Made by a program: the position numbers and the translations under genes. The notes under the pieces are model-generated. The model saw nothing but the letters and a program-made list of their open reading frames with translations, was not told where the DNA came from and did not search any database. From assembly GCA_014323545.1 (NCBI GenBank), contig CP058647.1, positions 2,210,001-2,274,000 of the forward strand: 64,000 nucleotides of DNA, in the 5' to 3' direction. This document shows, in pieces, positions 19,713 through 29,120 of the stretch (position 1 is its first letter; the number at the start of each line of letters is the position of its first letter). The DNA comes from Hyphobacterium sp. CCMP332. GTDB lineage: Bacteria > Bacteroidota > Bacteroidia > Cytophagales > CCMP332.

Positions 19713-20681
19713 CTAAATTACAACTAAAACTTTCCCTTTTGCTTTGTTTGCCTCCATATACTCATGCGCCTGTTCCACTTCTTCGAGTTTAAATATCTTG
19801 TCAATATTTAGTTTAATATTCCCTTTTTCAACATCATCAAGGAAGTCTTGCAATAAGTCTTTTGAAAGGTTTTTTGATTCACCCATATAGACGGTCAGTC
19901 TGCCTAAAGAAGGAATATCGCCCATCGGCGTAAACTCCTTCATGGACCATTCATTGCCCAAAATTCCGGTCATACAAACCATTCCTTTTACCGCAATACA
20001 TTTTAAAGAGTCCTTTAGTGTTCTTGTTCCAATTAACTCAAGCACCTTGTTGACACCATTCGGATAAATTGTTCTTAATTTTTCATTTACATTTCCATCA
20101 TCAATTATTACATGGTCAGCTCCATTATCAATAAGCGCTTTTTTCTTATCGGGATTTCGCGTCGTAGAGATTACTGTTAAGCCTTTGGCTTTTGCGAGCT
20201 GACAAGCCAGCATACCAATTGAAGAAGTACCTCCTCGTATAAGCAAAGTCTCATCTTTAGTTATTTCCAGGGCCTGATTCAGAGAGCCCGAGACGGTTTG
20301 AAACATTTCGGGAATGGCACCCAGTGTTTTCCATGGAAGAGCACTTTTAAATGGAAAAACAATTTCCAATGGGACCGAGGTATATTCTGCATAGCTACCA
20401 TCAAAAAACCTTCCCATGCCTCCCATTATAGCAGCCACCTGCTGCCCTTTTGCATAAGTATTGCTTGGGTCTTCTTCAACAATTCCCACACATTCAATTC
20501 CTTGAATTCGCGGAAATTTTACACCTGGCGAATCACCCCTTCTTGTGAAAAGTTCAGATCTGTTTAAACCAAAGGCTTTTATTTTTATTACAATCCAACC
20601 AGGTTTTGCATTGGGTTTGTTAAGATTCTGAATTTCAATTACTTTCGGATTACCCGCTTTAGTTGTAACAGCTGCTTTCAT
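19713..20681 (-). CDS. Zinc-type quinone oxidoreductase (MDR family)
   Basis: 322 aa MDR protein of the NADPH:quinone oxidoreductase class. N-terminal KAAVTTKAGNPKVIEI, IQGIECVGIVE near 78-88, and the cofactor motif LLIRGGTSSIGMLACQLAK near 145-163. No zinc-binding Cys quartet is visible. Likely reduces quinones or enones with NADPH. Not homologous in detail to the other MDR gene in the window. Confidence 0.85.
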   Translation of the reverse strand: MKAAVTTKAGNPKVIEIQNLNKPNAKPGWIVIKIKAFGLNRSELFTRRGDSPGVKFPRIQGIECVGIVEEDPSNTYAKGQQVAAIMGGMGRFFDGSYAEYTSVPLEIVFPFKSALPWKTLGAIPEMFQTVSGSLNQALEITKDETLLIRGGTSSIGMLACQLAKAKGLTVISTTRNPDKKKALIDNGADHVIIDDGNVNEKLRTIYPNGVNKVLELIGTRTLKDSLKCIAVKGMVCMTGILGNEWSMKEFTPMGDIPSLGRLTVYMGESKNLSKDLLQDFLDDVEKGNIKLNIDKIFKLEEVEQAHEYMEANKAKGKVLVVI

Positions 20682-20843
20682 GCTTCAAATTAGCACTATC
20701 GAGCGTAATCATCAAGCAACTTATTCTTATTTCCAAAGCAGAATGTTAATGATTTGTATAAGTTTTAGATGGAAAAAATAAGGACTAAATAATGATTCAA
20801 AAGAATTTATAAACCTGAATGTGTTGCAATTAGCTTGTTGGTT

Positions 20844-21734
20844 TTATTTTGAATCAATTTTTACAGAAGTCATTGACAATGAACCACCGACCGGTTGATC
20901 ATTAAAAAGGGACAAATTATCCCTATTGTCTTTCAAAGCCAATGTATATATCAAAGGCAAATAATGTTCGGGTGTAGGTATTGCCAATTCAAACGCTCTA
21001 CCCTGTTTATTATATTCAATTAAGCTTTTAAAATTTTCATTTTGAATAAATGACTTCATTTTCTCATTTGCCTCTAATGCCCAATCATAAGCAAAAGGCT
21101 CACCTTTTAATTTATCCCAGGCTACCATTCTCAGATTGTGAACCATATTGCCACTTCCAATTATTAATATCCCTTTATTCCTAAGTGATTGGAGTTCCCT
21201 TGCGAGTTCAAAATGATATATGGCCGGTTTCCGATAATCAATACTCATTTGAATAACAGGAATATTTGCTTCCGGATAAAGGTGCTTAATTACACTCCAG
21301 GAACCGTGATCAAGCCCCCATTTATCATCGAGTTCAAGCTCAGTTTTATTTACAATTTGTTTTATTTCTCGAGCTAATTCCGGGCTGCCCGGAGCCGGAT
21401 ATTGTACTTCAAACAATTCCTGAGGAAACCTACCAAAATCATGTATAGTTCTTGGGTTTTGCATGGCTGTAACTAAGGTGCCCTTTGTTTCCCAATGTGC
21501 TGAAATGCAAAGAATAGCCTTTGGTTTATAAATGTCCTTTCCAACTTGTCTGAAGCCTTGAACAAATATATTTTCTTCAATGGCATTCATAGGACTCCCG
21601 TGACCTAAGAATAACACCGGCATTTTTTCGGTAGGGCTAAAGTCTTCCGTAAGCTTGTTTAATGCATCTACTTTCATTGTTTTTGTAAATAATGGTAATA
21701 AAGCCAAAGACTTAAGAAAATCAGATCTTTTCAT
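20844..21734 (-). CDS. ygiD: 4,5-DOPA-extradiol-dioxygenase-like (YgiD/LigB)
   Basis: 296 aa. The first 20 residues (MKRSDFLKSLALLPLF) look like an export signal. The LigB/YgiD signatures are LFLGHGSPMNAIEEN near 41-55, CISAHWETKGT near 76-86 and GSGNMVHNLR near 194; their His residues are the metal ligands. YgiD opens the ring of L-DOPA. An export signal is common on Bacteroidota members. The gene sits just before the degenerate region that borders the cassette array. Confidence 0.82.
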   Translation of the reverse strand: MKRSDFLKSLALLPLFTKTMKVDALNKLTEDFSPTEKMPVLFLGHGSPMNAIEENIFVQGFRQVGKDIYKPKAILCISAHWETKGTLVTAMQNPRTIHDFGRFPQELFEVQYPAPGSPELAREIKQIVNKTELELDDKWGLDHGSWSVIKHLYPEANIPVIQMSIDYRKPAIYHFELARELQSLRNKGILIIGSGNMVHNLRMVAWDKLKGEPFAYDWALEANEKMKSFIQNENFKSLIEYNKQGRAFELAIPTPEHYLPLIYTLALKDNRDNLSLFNDQPVGGSLSMTSVKIDSK

Positions 21735-21772
21735 AATTGTTAATTACAAATTTGAACGGCATTTTATTCAAA

Positions 21773-22189
21773 TTAAATATTTGAGATTAATTCCAGCACT
21801 CTATTTTTTGCATCTTGTTTGGCTTTAAGATCACCTTGATTGGTTCCCCCATATCTAAAATCGTATTGCTTTCCCTGAATAGTCATTTTGCCGGTTCTTA
21901 CTTCAGTTTGAGAATCGGGATTGCCTGAAATTAAGTGACCGGCATCATCGTATTGAATATTTTGTACCTTTTGACCTAGGTTAAAAGCTTTTAGACGATC
22001 TTCAATCATATTAGCCATTTGAGCTGATGGCCAAACATCATCACTTTTACCTGAAAGCAATAAAATTGGACCGTTTATTTTTTCAACCTTTATTGTGGCT
22101 TTTTCTACATATTCTTTTTGATTCAATCCCCCGGACCAATAGTCAAGCGTGTTAATTGTGCTTGAATTACCCGGCTTAATCTTTTCCAT
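21773..22189 (-). pseudogene. C-terminal fragment of BAAT-type acyl-CoA hydrolase
   Basis: 138 codons match only the C-terminal part of a BAAT/dienelactone-hydrolase-like enzyme: GPILLLSGKSDDVWPSAQMA holds the acid and DDAGHLIS the His of the triad. The half with the nucleophile Ser is absent, and directly upstream lies the end of an unrelated cupin gene, overlapping by 14 bp. Probably a deletion remnant at the edge of the cassette array. Confidence 0.75.
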
Positions 22190-22661
22190 AGGTATATGCT
22201 TCCTCAGTAGGTTTTACAAGGTAAGGCCCATTATCAATCTCTACTAATGCAATGTTTTCTTCTCCTTTGGCAGAAGTGATATGAGCTTCACCGTCAGGTT
22301 GTGTCTAAAACGAGCCGGGTTTCATCCACAAATTATCAGCTTTTGGATCGTCATTATGCACTAATCCTTTTATCACCACCGCTCTATAAGTGACATTATG
22401 AATATGTGGTGGTGAAGAAAATCCATCAACAAATTTTGTTAAAAACCCTGTAGCTACCGTCCCTTTTCTATTTCCCCAAATTGTTCCCGCTTGCGGACTT
22501 TGGTCTCCTCGCGCAGGATTTAATTTTTCCCAAACGATTTCAGAGCTTAATAGAACCTTGTTTGTCGGATCCGAAATACTCACTCTCGTATCTTTTTTGG
22601 GATTCGCACAAGAGATATTTAGTCCAATAAATAGTATTAAATAAATTGTATATCTTGACAT
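22176..22661 (-). pseudogene. DUF4437-like cupin lipoprotein, amber codon
   Basis: A signal peptide with lipobox (LNISCANPK) and a cupin domain (GFSSPPHIHNVTYRAVVIKG). Translation stops at TAG (22305-22307) directly after MKPGSF. In the same frame the family sequence continues (TQPDGEAHITSAKGEEN) to a natural TAA at 22176. One base change (TGG to TAG) restores a 161-aa protein, so this is a recent nonsense mutation, unless suppressed or a sequencing error. Confidence 0.8.
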
Positions 22662-22689
22662 TTGTTTCTGATTTATCTTTTTTGCTTAT

Positions 22690-22741
22690 TGAAAACGGTA
22701 AGTATAAGGTGCGTCTTAATGTGCATAAAACATTGTTAGAA
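22690..22741 (-). repeat. attC-like site 1 (leftmost)
   Basis: 52 bp; left box TGAAAAC, right box GTTAGAA, both core triplets intact. The arms (GTATAAGGTGCG against GTGCATAAAAC) pair only partly. Serves the alpha/beta hydrolase cassette. No clear site lies further left. Confidence 0.55.
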
Positions 22742-22747
22742 GCTGTT

Positions 22748-23794
22748 TTATTTTAAATTTTCAGATACCCATCTATTTAATCTTTCAGTGTATTGTTCGG
22801 ATATAACTTCCTGATCCGGATTATTGTCCTCATCTAAAATCATCATATGCCCCGCTCTATTTATTCTGTGAATTTCGAAATTTGAGTTACCATTTTTGTC
22901 AAAAACATTTTTCCATACCTCAATGCTTTCTTCAATCGGAACCCAACGGTCTGTCGCACCGTAAAAAAGAGCAATTGGGATATTAACTTTTTCAAAATAT
23001 TCCTTCGGATCAAAATCCATTTCATGGATCCATTTAGTCTTGCTAATATCTTGAGGTAGGTTCCCACGCCATGGAAGATATACATCATTAAACCAATCTT
23101 TATCCCTAAACATATCTATCTCTTCTTGCGTTTTTTGTCTATCTCTATTACCTCTGTAGTAATCGTTAGTTATGTTTCTCAAGTGTATGGCTTTTTCGAT
23201 TATTTCTTTCGAATAATTATTCATTTTTAACGTGGTTACCGCGCTATATTCCATTTGTTTAGCTGGACTAACACCGGAACTTGAGAGCAGTATCATGAAA
23301 GAGATGTCATTTGGAGCCATAGAAAAGGCTAATGGGCCTAGCCAGCCTCCTTGACTAATTCCGAAAAATCCAATCCTATTCTTTACAACATCATTTCTTG
23401 TTTTAAGCAATTGAATTGCATTCAATCCATCCTCAGCTAGGGTTTCTAAACTCGCAGTATTGAAGTCTCCAGTCGATTCTCCGGACCCTCTTCTATCATA
23501 TGTGAAAACAGCAATACCCAGAGCATTCATATGTGTCTCAAGGTGATTGTATAGTTCATTGTCGTGATGACCATGACTCGCCGAGTGCAATACTACAATT
23601 ACGGGAAAGGTTCGGACTTTTTGAGGTTTACTTAAGTACCCAACAAGTGTATCATTACTTGAAATGAATTCCAACCTTTCTTCATTTTCTGGCTGACTTT
23701 GAATAGCAACATTGCCAATTGAACTATTTCTATTACCACAACTCATTAAAACCAAAATCAAAAACGCCTGAATAAAAAATATCTCTTTTTTCAT
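22748..23794 (-). CDS. Alpha/beta hydrolase lipoprotein
   Basis: 348 aa. Signal peptide with lipobox LVLMSCGN. An alpha/beta hydrolase fold follows, with an HSASHGHHD oxyanion region, TYDRRGSGES, nucleophile elbow FFGISQGGW near 143-151, an acid in GATDRWVP near 275, and His in NRAGHMM near 316. It resembles acyl-peptide or dienelactone-type esterases. The stop lies 7 bp from attC site 1, so this is probably the most distal (oldest) cassette. Substrate unknown. Confidence 0.82.
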   Translation of the reverse strand: MKKEIFFIQAFLILVLMSCGNRNSSIGNVAIQSQPENEERLEFISSNDTLVGYLSKPQKVRTFPVIVVLHSASHGHHDNELYNHLETHMNALGIAVFTYDRRGSGESTGDFNTASLETLAEDGLNAIQLLKTRNDVVKNRIGFFGISQGGWLGPLAFSMAPNDISFMILLSSSGVSPAKQMEYSAVTTLKMNNYSKEIIEKAIHLRNITNDYYRGNRDRQKTQEEIDMFRDKDWFNDVYLPWRGNLPQDISKTKWIHEMDFDPKEYFEKVNIPIALFYGATDRWVPIEESIEVWKNVFDKNGNSNFEIHRINRAGHMMILDEDNNPDQEVISEQYTERLNRWVSENLK

Positions 23795-23951
23795 ATCGTC
23801 ATTTAATTACTCCTAAGGATAAAATGTTTGAGTAGCGGCAGGTCGGCGCGATAGTTTCCGGTCAAACCGCCAGGCAGTATGTGCGAGCTATAAATCTTGA
23901 TTTTTAACACTTTGCATTCCATATCTTTTACAAATTATTAACAAATCGGCT

Positions 23952-24965
23952 TTAATCTGTTTTATATAATTCTCTATTAATTTCATTTATCAAGTCCATC
24001 AATTCAGGTCTAATTTGATTTGATAAAAGTATCAGAAAATAACCAGTTTTTACATCAATTTGATTGTATGCCCCAAATGAAGCAAGCCAACCTGTATGAG
24101 AAACAATCTGATTATTACTCTCATTAATATCCCAACCAAAGCCATAGTTTACCCTTTTCCCATCATTTAAAGTTGAAATATTAAACATTTGCTTTTTACT
24201 CTTCACATTGAGTAATTTATTTTCAAAGAGAGCTTTATTCCATAAATACAAGTCTTCAACTGTTGAAATTAAACCACCATCAGCTGTTGTCATTAAATAA
24301 TCATTTCTATTCCAATATTCATCATACCCAATTGCCCTGTTAATTTCTTTTCCATTATTTAAGAGGGTACTTTTCATTCCAAGAGGGGTGAAAAAATTCT
24401 CATTTAAAAATTCAGCATAACTTATCCCTGTAACTTTTTCAATTATCTCTCCAAGCAAAAAATAGCCTGAATTACAATATCTATGTTCTGAATTAGGTAT
24501 AAATTCCAATGAATCATTTTGTGCTAAAAAATTAAATATTGAATCTTTTTGATTATAAACCTCATTTTGCCAGTAATCAGGTATGCCAGATGTATGATTC
24601 ATCAGGTTTTTAATTGAGATCTTTTTCATTGATTCAGGAATATCAATAAAATCACCAATTTTATCGTCTATTGCCAATCTTTTGTCTTCTTGTAATTTTA
24701 GAATAGCAGTTGATGTAAATTGTTTTGTTAGTGAAGCAATGGGAAATAATGTTGAAATAGAGTTGTTTTCTTTTGTATCAAGATTTTTAGTCCCAAAAGA
24801 GCCCTGAAATAATATCTCATTACCTTTTGCAATCAGTATTGAACCATTTAATAGACTGTCCGAGGTGTATTTCTCAACTATTAATTCTAAGTTTTCTTTC
24901 TTCCTCTGCCCTGCTGCATTGAATACAGTCAATAGAGTCAAAGTTAGAATTGCAATTACTTTCAT
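23952..24965 (-). CDS. Serine hydrolase, class C beta-lactamase family
   Basis: 337 aa with signal peptide about 1-19. SLTK (SxxK nucleophile) near residue 78, YCNSGY (YxN) near 163 and an HTGW near 292 in place of KTG. This is the beta-lactamase/penicillin-binding-protein-like esterase family, periplasmic. Whether it acts on beta-lactams, D-amino peptides or esters cannot be told. No good attC site was recognised on its 3' side (23795-23951), where a GC-rich inverted-repeat-like stretch might be a decayed one. Confidence 0.85.
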   Translation of the reverse strand: MKVIAILTLTLLTVFNAAGQRKKENLELIVEKYTSDSLLNGSILIAKGNEILFQGSFGTKNLDTKENNSISTLFPIASLTKQFTSTAILKLQEDKRLAIDDKIGDFIDIPESMKKISIKNLMNHTSGIPDYWQNEVYNQKDSIFNFLAQNDSLEFIPNSEHRYCNSGYFLLGEIIEKVTGISYAEFLNENFFTPLGMKSTLLNNGKEINRAIGYDEYWNRNDYLMTTADGGLISTVEDLYLWNKALFENKLLNVKSKKQMFNISTLNDGKRVNYGFGWDINESNNQIVSHTGWLASFGAYNQIDVKTGYFLILLSNQIRPELMDLINEINRELYKTD

Positions 24966-25196
24966 ATTAATCCAATTAGTTTTTTATATGTAGGTTATCT
25001 TCACCATGTTGCTGGTGCCTATTGGCAATAGAGGATTTCATACTGAAATAGTCTGTCCGATAGGGTCGGGCTTTTAATTGAAATCTGCTTTATCCATGAA
25101 GGATCAAACCCGCTATCGCATTTAACTTGAATTGGTATTAGTTATTTCTTTGCCTTTGTTCGATTTCATTTCCATCAAATTTGTAACTAAAGCAAT

Positions 25197-25306
25197 GTCC
25201 AACTAAAATGAGAATGCGCCCCAGTAGCTAGAAGCACCGACATTTATTGTTTGAATTGTTTTTTCAGATGGCTCAGTTCGCATATTCATTTTAGTGTTTG
25301 TTGTTT
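25197..25306 (-). repeat. attC-like site 2, spacer lost
   Basis: 110 bp; left GTCCAAC, right GTTGTTT. The arms TAAAATGAGAATGCG and CGCATATTCATTTTA pair well. On the left the arm follows AAC directly, so the usual spacer is missing. The 230 bp between it and the beta-lactamase gene hold no ORF. Confidence 0.6.
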
Positions 25307-26232
25307 CAAAATATATCCAAATCCCTACCAAGGACTACCTTTCCTTTGTAGTGGTCTTTTATTTCTTTTAAAATACTTTCGTCTGTTGCCCCCCAGGACA
25401 AAATATGATACAATATCAGTAATTCAGGTGTAGCTTCTGTTGCTATCTTGGCCAATTCATAAGTAGATGTATGGTTTTTAGCATGATATTTTTTCCAAAA
25501 ATCGTCTTTAAGATCATATTTCGACTTACTGTACACCTCGTGTAAAAGTATATCAGCATTTTTGGCATATTCTGATATTTTCGTTGAAGGAGCAGTGTCT
25601 CCTGAAATAACAATGACTTTATCCGGCGTCGTAAACCGAAAACCCCAGGCATTTGGCCAGGTACCATGAGGGACAGGAAATGCCTCAACCTTTACATTCT
25701 CATCCTCATAAATAAGGCCTTCACTTTTAATTTCTCTGCTATCTACACGCCATCCTTGATTATTGGCTGGTTCCAGACCATAAAGTCGATATTTAATATC
25801 CTCCTCATAAGCTTTAAGAATATGATCAGTCATTTTAGTTATTCCTTCAGGCCCATAGACTATGAGCGGCTCATCGCGTCCCATAACCCAAGGAGTTAAA
25901 ATTAAATCCGGATAACCTGTTGTATGGTCAGAATGTAAATGAGTGAGAAAAGCTCGCTTAATATTCTTAGCATTTAGTCCTTTTATTTTTCCACCATATC
26001 TCTCCGACAAGGATGCTGCCTGGCGAATAAGACCAGGGCCAAAATCAATAATATATGCTTCGTTATTAACTACTATAGCTATTGATGGGCCAGATTTTGA
26101 TGGGTTTGGATTAGGGTTTCCGGTTCCAAGAAGGATGAGTTTAGTCGTTTCTGAGTCTGAGAAATCATTCTGAGCTTTTGTTCCATAGATTGAAACTATA
26201 AATAGCGGTATTAGGATTAAGACTGTTTTCAT
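25306..26232 (-). CDS. Exported MBL-fold hydrolase (RNase Z-like group)
   Basis: 308 aa with signal peptide about 1-20. Metallo-beta-lactamase motif THLHSDHTTGY near 95-105 (HxHxDH), and VIVISGDTAPS near 210 supplies the bridging Asp. Overall it resembles arylsulfatase/RNase Z-type MBL hydrolases. A signal peptide makes tRNA processing unlikely; a periplasmic esterase or phosphodiesterase is more probable. Its stop meets attC site 2. Confidence 0.82.
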   Translation of the reverse strand: MKTVLILIPLFIVSIYGTKAQNDFSDSETTKLILLGTGNPNPNPSKSGPSIAIVVNNEAYIIDFGPGLIRQAASLSERYGGKIKGLNAKNIKRAFLTHLHSDHTTGYPDLILTPWVMGRDEPLIVYGPEGITKMTDHILKAYEEDIKYRLYGLEPANNQGWRVDSREIKSEGLIYEDENVKVEAFPVPHGTWPNAWGFRFTTPDKVIVISGDTAPSTKISEYAKNADILLHEVYSKSKYDLKDDFWKKYHAKNHTSTYELAKIATEATPELLILYHILSWGATDESILKEIKDHYKGKVVLGRDLDIF

Positions 26233-26257
26233 TAGCTTTTTTTCTGGGTTAGTAAAT

Positions 26258-26310
26258 ACACAACTGTTGTTGGTTAAACTGCGTTTTGATGCAGTTTAGA
26301 ATTTGTTTGT
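26258..26310 (-). repeat. attC-like site 3, short
   Basis: 53 bp; left ACACAAC, right GTTTGTT. Perfect 8-bp arms TAAACTGC/GCAGTTTA around a 7-9 base loop. The AACG/TGTT signature is imperfect (AACT), so confidence is lower. Serves the RsgA-like cassette. Confidence 0.5.
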
Positions 26311-27369
26311 TCAGTATTTATCCTTATTCTTTTTCATAGTTTTTATCAATTTCCCCAAATCTTTATCTTTCTTTTTTCTTTCCTGAGCATTAGATTCAAA
26401 ATGCCTTCTCTCTTTTTCCATTTTGAGGAAATTTTCATACAATTCATGGTTCAAACCATCATTTTTTAAAGCCATCAGTATAGCACAGTCATCTTCATTA
26501 GTGTGAGTGCAGTCGTTATACTTGCAATCTTGTGAAAGATTTAAAATTTCATCAAAAGTCATTTCAAACCCAGTAGAGGAATCAGTTATACCTACTTCTC
26601 TCATTCCAGGATTGTCGATTAGAATCCCTTTTTCAAAAACAATTAATTCTCTTCGAGTAGTAACATGTTTTCCTCGGTCTATACTTTCACTTATTGTATC
26701 TGTTTTTAGCATTTTGCCTCTAACTATTGTGTTAATTAGTGTGGATTTACCAACACCAGAAGAGCCTAATAAACAGTAGGTTTTACCCCTAACTAGCATG
26801 GAGCTAATGTTATCAATCCCGATTTTTGTTTGGTTGCTTAAAGAGATTATAGGTACACTTTTGATTCTTTTCCGTATTCCAGACAGAAGCACTTCTAATT
26901 CTGACTCTTCAATTAAATCGATTTTGCTTAGAACGATAATAGGCTCAACTTTGGATGCATTGCAAATAGTTATGTATCGTTCAAGTCGATTGATACTGAA
27001 ATCTCTATTTACAGATTGAACAATAAGACCAACATCAATATTTGCAGCAATAATTTGAGTTTGTCCTGTTTTTCCAACAGCCTTTCTTTCTAAAATTGAA
27101 TTTCTTGGAAGTACGGCATGAATCAAAGCTTTGCCTTCATCATATTCAGAAATTGCTACCCAGTCTCCAACGTAAGGTAACTCATTCTTGTTAGTAACAG
27201 TGAACCTCAAATTACCAATAAGTTCACATGCAAATTCGTCTGACTCAGTTTTAACGGTATATCGGTCCTTATGTTCCTGGATAACCCTACCAAGTCCAAA
27301 GGAATTAAGATTTTCTCTTTTCCGTGCATCTTCTAATTGATCATTGTATCCTAAATCTTCAAGAGTCAT
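26311..27369 (-). CDS. rsgA: RsgA-like ribosome small-subunit GTPase
   Basis: 352 aa. An OB-fold segment (about 25-95) is followed by a circularly permuted GTPase: VLSKIDL (G4) near 145, LLGSSGVGKSTLIN (P-loop) near 195-208, DNPGMRE (G3) near 242. The C-terminal zinc motif CKYNDCTHTNEDDC (C-x4-C-x-H-x5-C) is near 282-295. RsgA releases assembly factors from the 30S subunit. Its place between attC-like sites makes it a cassette, so the genome probably also has a core copy; that cannot be seen here. The long N-terminus (MTLEDLGYNDQLED) is typical of the divergent RsgA group. Confidence 0.88.
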   Translation of the reverse strand: MTLEDLGYNDQLEDARKRENLNSFGLGRVIQEHKDRYTVKTESDEFACELIGNLRFTVTNKNELPYVGDWVAISEYDEGKALIHAVLPRNSILERKAVGKTGQTQIIAANIDVGLIVQSVNRDFSINRLERYITICNASKVEPIIVLSKIDLIEESELEVLLSGIRKRIKSVPIISLSNQTKIGIDNISSMLVRGKTYCLLGSSGVGKSTLINTIVRGKMLKTDTISESIDRGKHVTTRRELIVFEKGILIDNPGMREVGITDSSTGFEMTFDEILNLSQDCKYNDCTHTNEDDCAILMALKNDGLNHELYENFLKMEKERRHFESNAQERKKKDKDLGKLIKTMKKNKDKY

Positions 27370-27386
27370 TTCCTTTTTGATATTAA

Positions 27387-27452
27387 GTATAACGTTTTGG
27401 TTATGAGCAGTTGCGTCCCATCAGGGGCCATTGCCTATAGGTTTTGTTATAC
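27387..27452 (-). repeat. attC-like site 4
   Basis: 66 bp; left GTATAAC, right GTTATAC (perfectly complementary 7-mers). Imperfect arms GGTTATGAGCAGTTGC / GCCTATAGG. Serves the NTF2-like lipoprotein gene. Confidence 0.75.
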
Positions 27453-27468
27453 ACTGGCTTCTAGTTTT

Positions 27469-27951
27469 CTATATCAATGGTTGTTCAGTTGACGTAACAC
27501 AATCAATTTTCCATTCATTATCATATTTTTTGTAAATGGCGGTCCAGGCATAATGGGTTTCATCATCTACCAAATCACCATTTTCATCCTCATACCTAAC
27601 CTTCACTATTTTATCTACTATCGAATAGGCAAGTTTTCCATCTTCTGAAAATCTAATTATTGGATCAGTTACATCGTCCCACTTCACAAATTCAACTGAG
27701 GAAAAGTAATTGTGATACTTTGATATCATTTCCTTTTTCTTTGGCTGAGTTATTTTTCCATTGTTGACAGAAATAAAATTCTCTGAAAGGTTATTGACAA
27801 ATGAAATAGAGTCTTTATTGAAATGATTATCACGCTGTGATTTATGTAATTGTAGAATTTTGTCTCTTTCTAGTTCTATGTTCACTTGGTTTTGTTTCTG
27901 ACAAGAAGCAAACAGTACAACGGTCAACATAATTGCAAAAACTGTTTTCAT
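27469..27951 (-). CDS. NTF2/SnoaL-like lipoprotein
   Basis: 160 aa. Lipobox VLFASCQK at about 13-18, then an NTF2-like cone-fold pattern: KILQLHKSQRDNHFNKD, the ISVNNGKI segment, and the terminal strands YAWTAIYKKYDNEWKIDCVT. Related proteins (DUF4440) bind small ligands or act as dimers; function unknown. Similar small lipoproteins recur in the array at 28064 and 39196. Confidence 0.7.
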   Translation of the reverse strand: MKTVFAIMLTVVLFASCQKQNQVNIELERDKILQLHKSQRDNHFNKDSISFVNNLSENFISVNNGKITQPKKKEMISKYHNYFSSVEFVKWDDVTDPIIRFSEDGKLAYSIVDKIVKVRYEDENGDLVDDETHYAWTAIYKKYDNEWKIDCVTSTEQPLI

Positions 27952-27969
27952 TTTTTTTACTCTTTAAAT

Positions 27970-28038
27970 TGCCAGCAGACCTGGCTGTGATTTAAATCCG
28001 ACATGTATCATCGGGATGAATTATAGGCATTGTTGGCA
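27970..28038 (-). repeat. attC-like site 5, left core mutated
   Basis: 69 bp; left TGCCAGC (AAC changed to AGC), right GTTGGCA. Arms GGCTGTGATTTAAATCC / GGGATGAATTATAGGC. First of nine consecutive damaged sites. Confidence 0.6.
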
Positions 28039-28063
28039 TATGATTCATTACCTCTTGAATAAA

Positions 28064-28576
28064 TTATTTTTGTTCAAAGTAAATATCGGTCCACATTGAT
28101 CTCCAGATTTTCCAAGAGTTGTCCTTTTGTTTCCTGTAAATAGTTGTATTTATTCCTTTTTGAAGCATTCCAAAACTTATACTGTCTTTTTGATAATCCC
28201 AATCTATTATGGAATTATGAGTTGAAACAGCCAAAGTGTCAAGAATTTTCAAGCTGATCATTTCGGTTTGAAAATCATTTACGATGGTTAAAGAGCTATC
28301 TTTGGGAAACCAAAACTTTTGTATTTCTGATTTTCCCTCGACGGGTTCTAAACCACTGGGTTGTAATCGTGCCTCTTCTTCAAGGAGGCTTAATATTTTT
28401 TCTTCATCCATTTTGAGCCATCCATCTACATAATCATTATGGACTTGTAATACTGCTTCTCCTTCTTTATCGATAGATTCTTTTGATTGATTTTCATCAC
28501 ATCCTAAAAGGTACAATGAAATCATTAGAGGTAAAACAATACTAAATAATGCGAAATAACTTCTATCCTTTTTCAT
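28064..28576 (-). CDS. DUF4440/SnoaL-like lipoprotein
   Basis: 170 aa from the ATG at 28576 (an upstream in-frame Met at 28609 lies inside attC site 6 and is unlikely). Signal peptide with lipobox LYLLGCDEN, then an NTF2-like domain: VHNDYVDGWLKMDEEKILSL and the terminal NTTIYRKQKDNSWKIWRSMW. Ligand unknown. Same general family as the neighbour at 27469 but not a recent duplicate. Confidence 0.7.
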   Translation of the reverse strand: MKKDRSYFALFSIVLPLMISLYLLGCDENQSKESIDKEGEAVLQVHNDYVDGWLKMDEEKILSLLEEEARLQPSGLEPVEGKSEIQKFWFPKDSSLTIVNDFQTEMISLKILDTLAVSTHNSIIDWDYQKDSISFGMLQKGINTTIYRKQKDNSWKIWRSMWTDIYFEQK

Positions 28577-28591
28577 GATATTAAATTTGTG

Positions 28592-28725
28592 TGCCAACGG
28601 TCTCGACAAAGTGTTATGCGGGTTTTCAAGGCACTTTACTTTCCGTTAAGCTATTAGCTTATTTTATGTAATTATTATCATATCAGTATTTTAACCCGCA
28701 TTACCTTTAGCCAATTTTGTGTGCC
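28592..28725 (-). repeat. attC-like site 6, right core lost
   Basis: 134 bp; left TGCCAAC, right GTGTGCC where GTTxGCC is expected. Long arms ending in GTTATGCGGG / CCCGCATTAC flank an AT-rich loop. Serves the VOC/GNAT cassette. Confidence 0.6.
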
Positions 28726-28731
28726 TTTTTT

Positions 28732-29118
28732 CTAGTTAAAACTTGGAATAGGTGATGAGACATCTACAATTATTCCATTAGGGTCTTTGAGTAATAATCG
28801 TCTCTGCCCATAAAATGTATCTGATGGTTCGCTAATAATTTCAAATCCTTCTTTTTTTGCTATCTCTAAAACTTCATCAGTATTCTCCACCACAAATGTT
28901 ATATAAAATCCTTGAGGTAATTCCTTTACCTCATCCGGGACAATTTCACTTGTTTGAATTATTATTCCTAACTCATGTTGTTTGTCTTTTGAGATTAAGT
29001 GGACAAACCAATCGCTGTCGTAATCAACATTAAAGTCGAACAGTTTCGTGTAATAATCTCTGCTTTCAGCTAATTTGCTTGAGCAGATGTTGGTCATCAT
29101 TCTGCTTATTGTTTTCAC
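28732..29118 (-). CDS. VOC family protein
   Basis: 128 aa, GTG start at 29118. Paired VOC modules: KLAESRDYYTKLFDFNV and the terminal RRLLLKDPNGIIVDVSS. Resembles antibiotic-resistance/glyoxalase-like VOC proteins without clear metal ligands. It lies 2 bp downstream of the GNAT gene with no attC between, so this is a two-gene cassette. Confidence 0.8.
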   Translation of the reverse strand: MKTISRMMTNICSSKLAESRDYYTKLFDFNVDYDSDWFVHLISKDKQHELGIIIQTSEIVPDEVKELPQGFYITFVVENTDEVLEIAKKEGFEIISEPSDTFYGQRRLLLKDPNGIIVDVSSPIPSFN

Positions 29119-29120
29119 AT

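Noticed and set aside
23817-23951. GC-rich stretch with short inverted repeats as a further attC site
   Set aside because: Position fits a cassette end, but I could not identify core boxes or arms with confidence.
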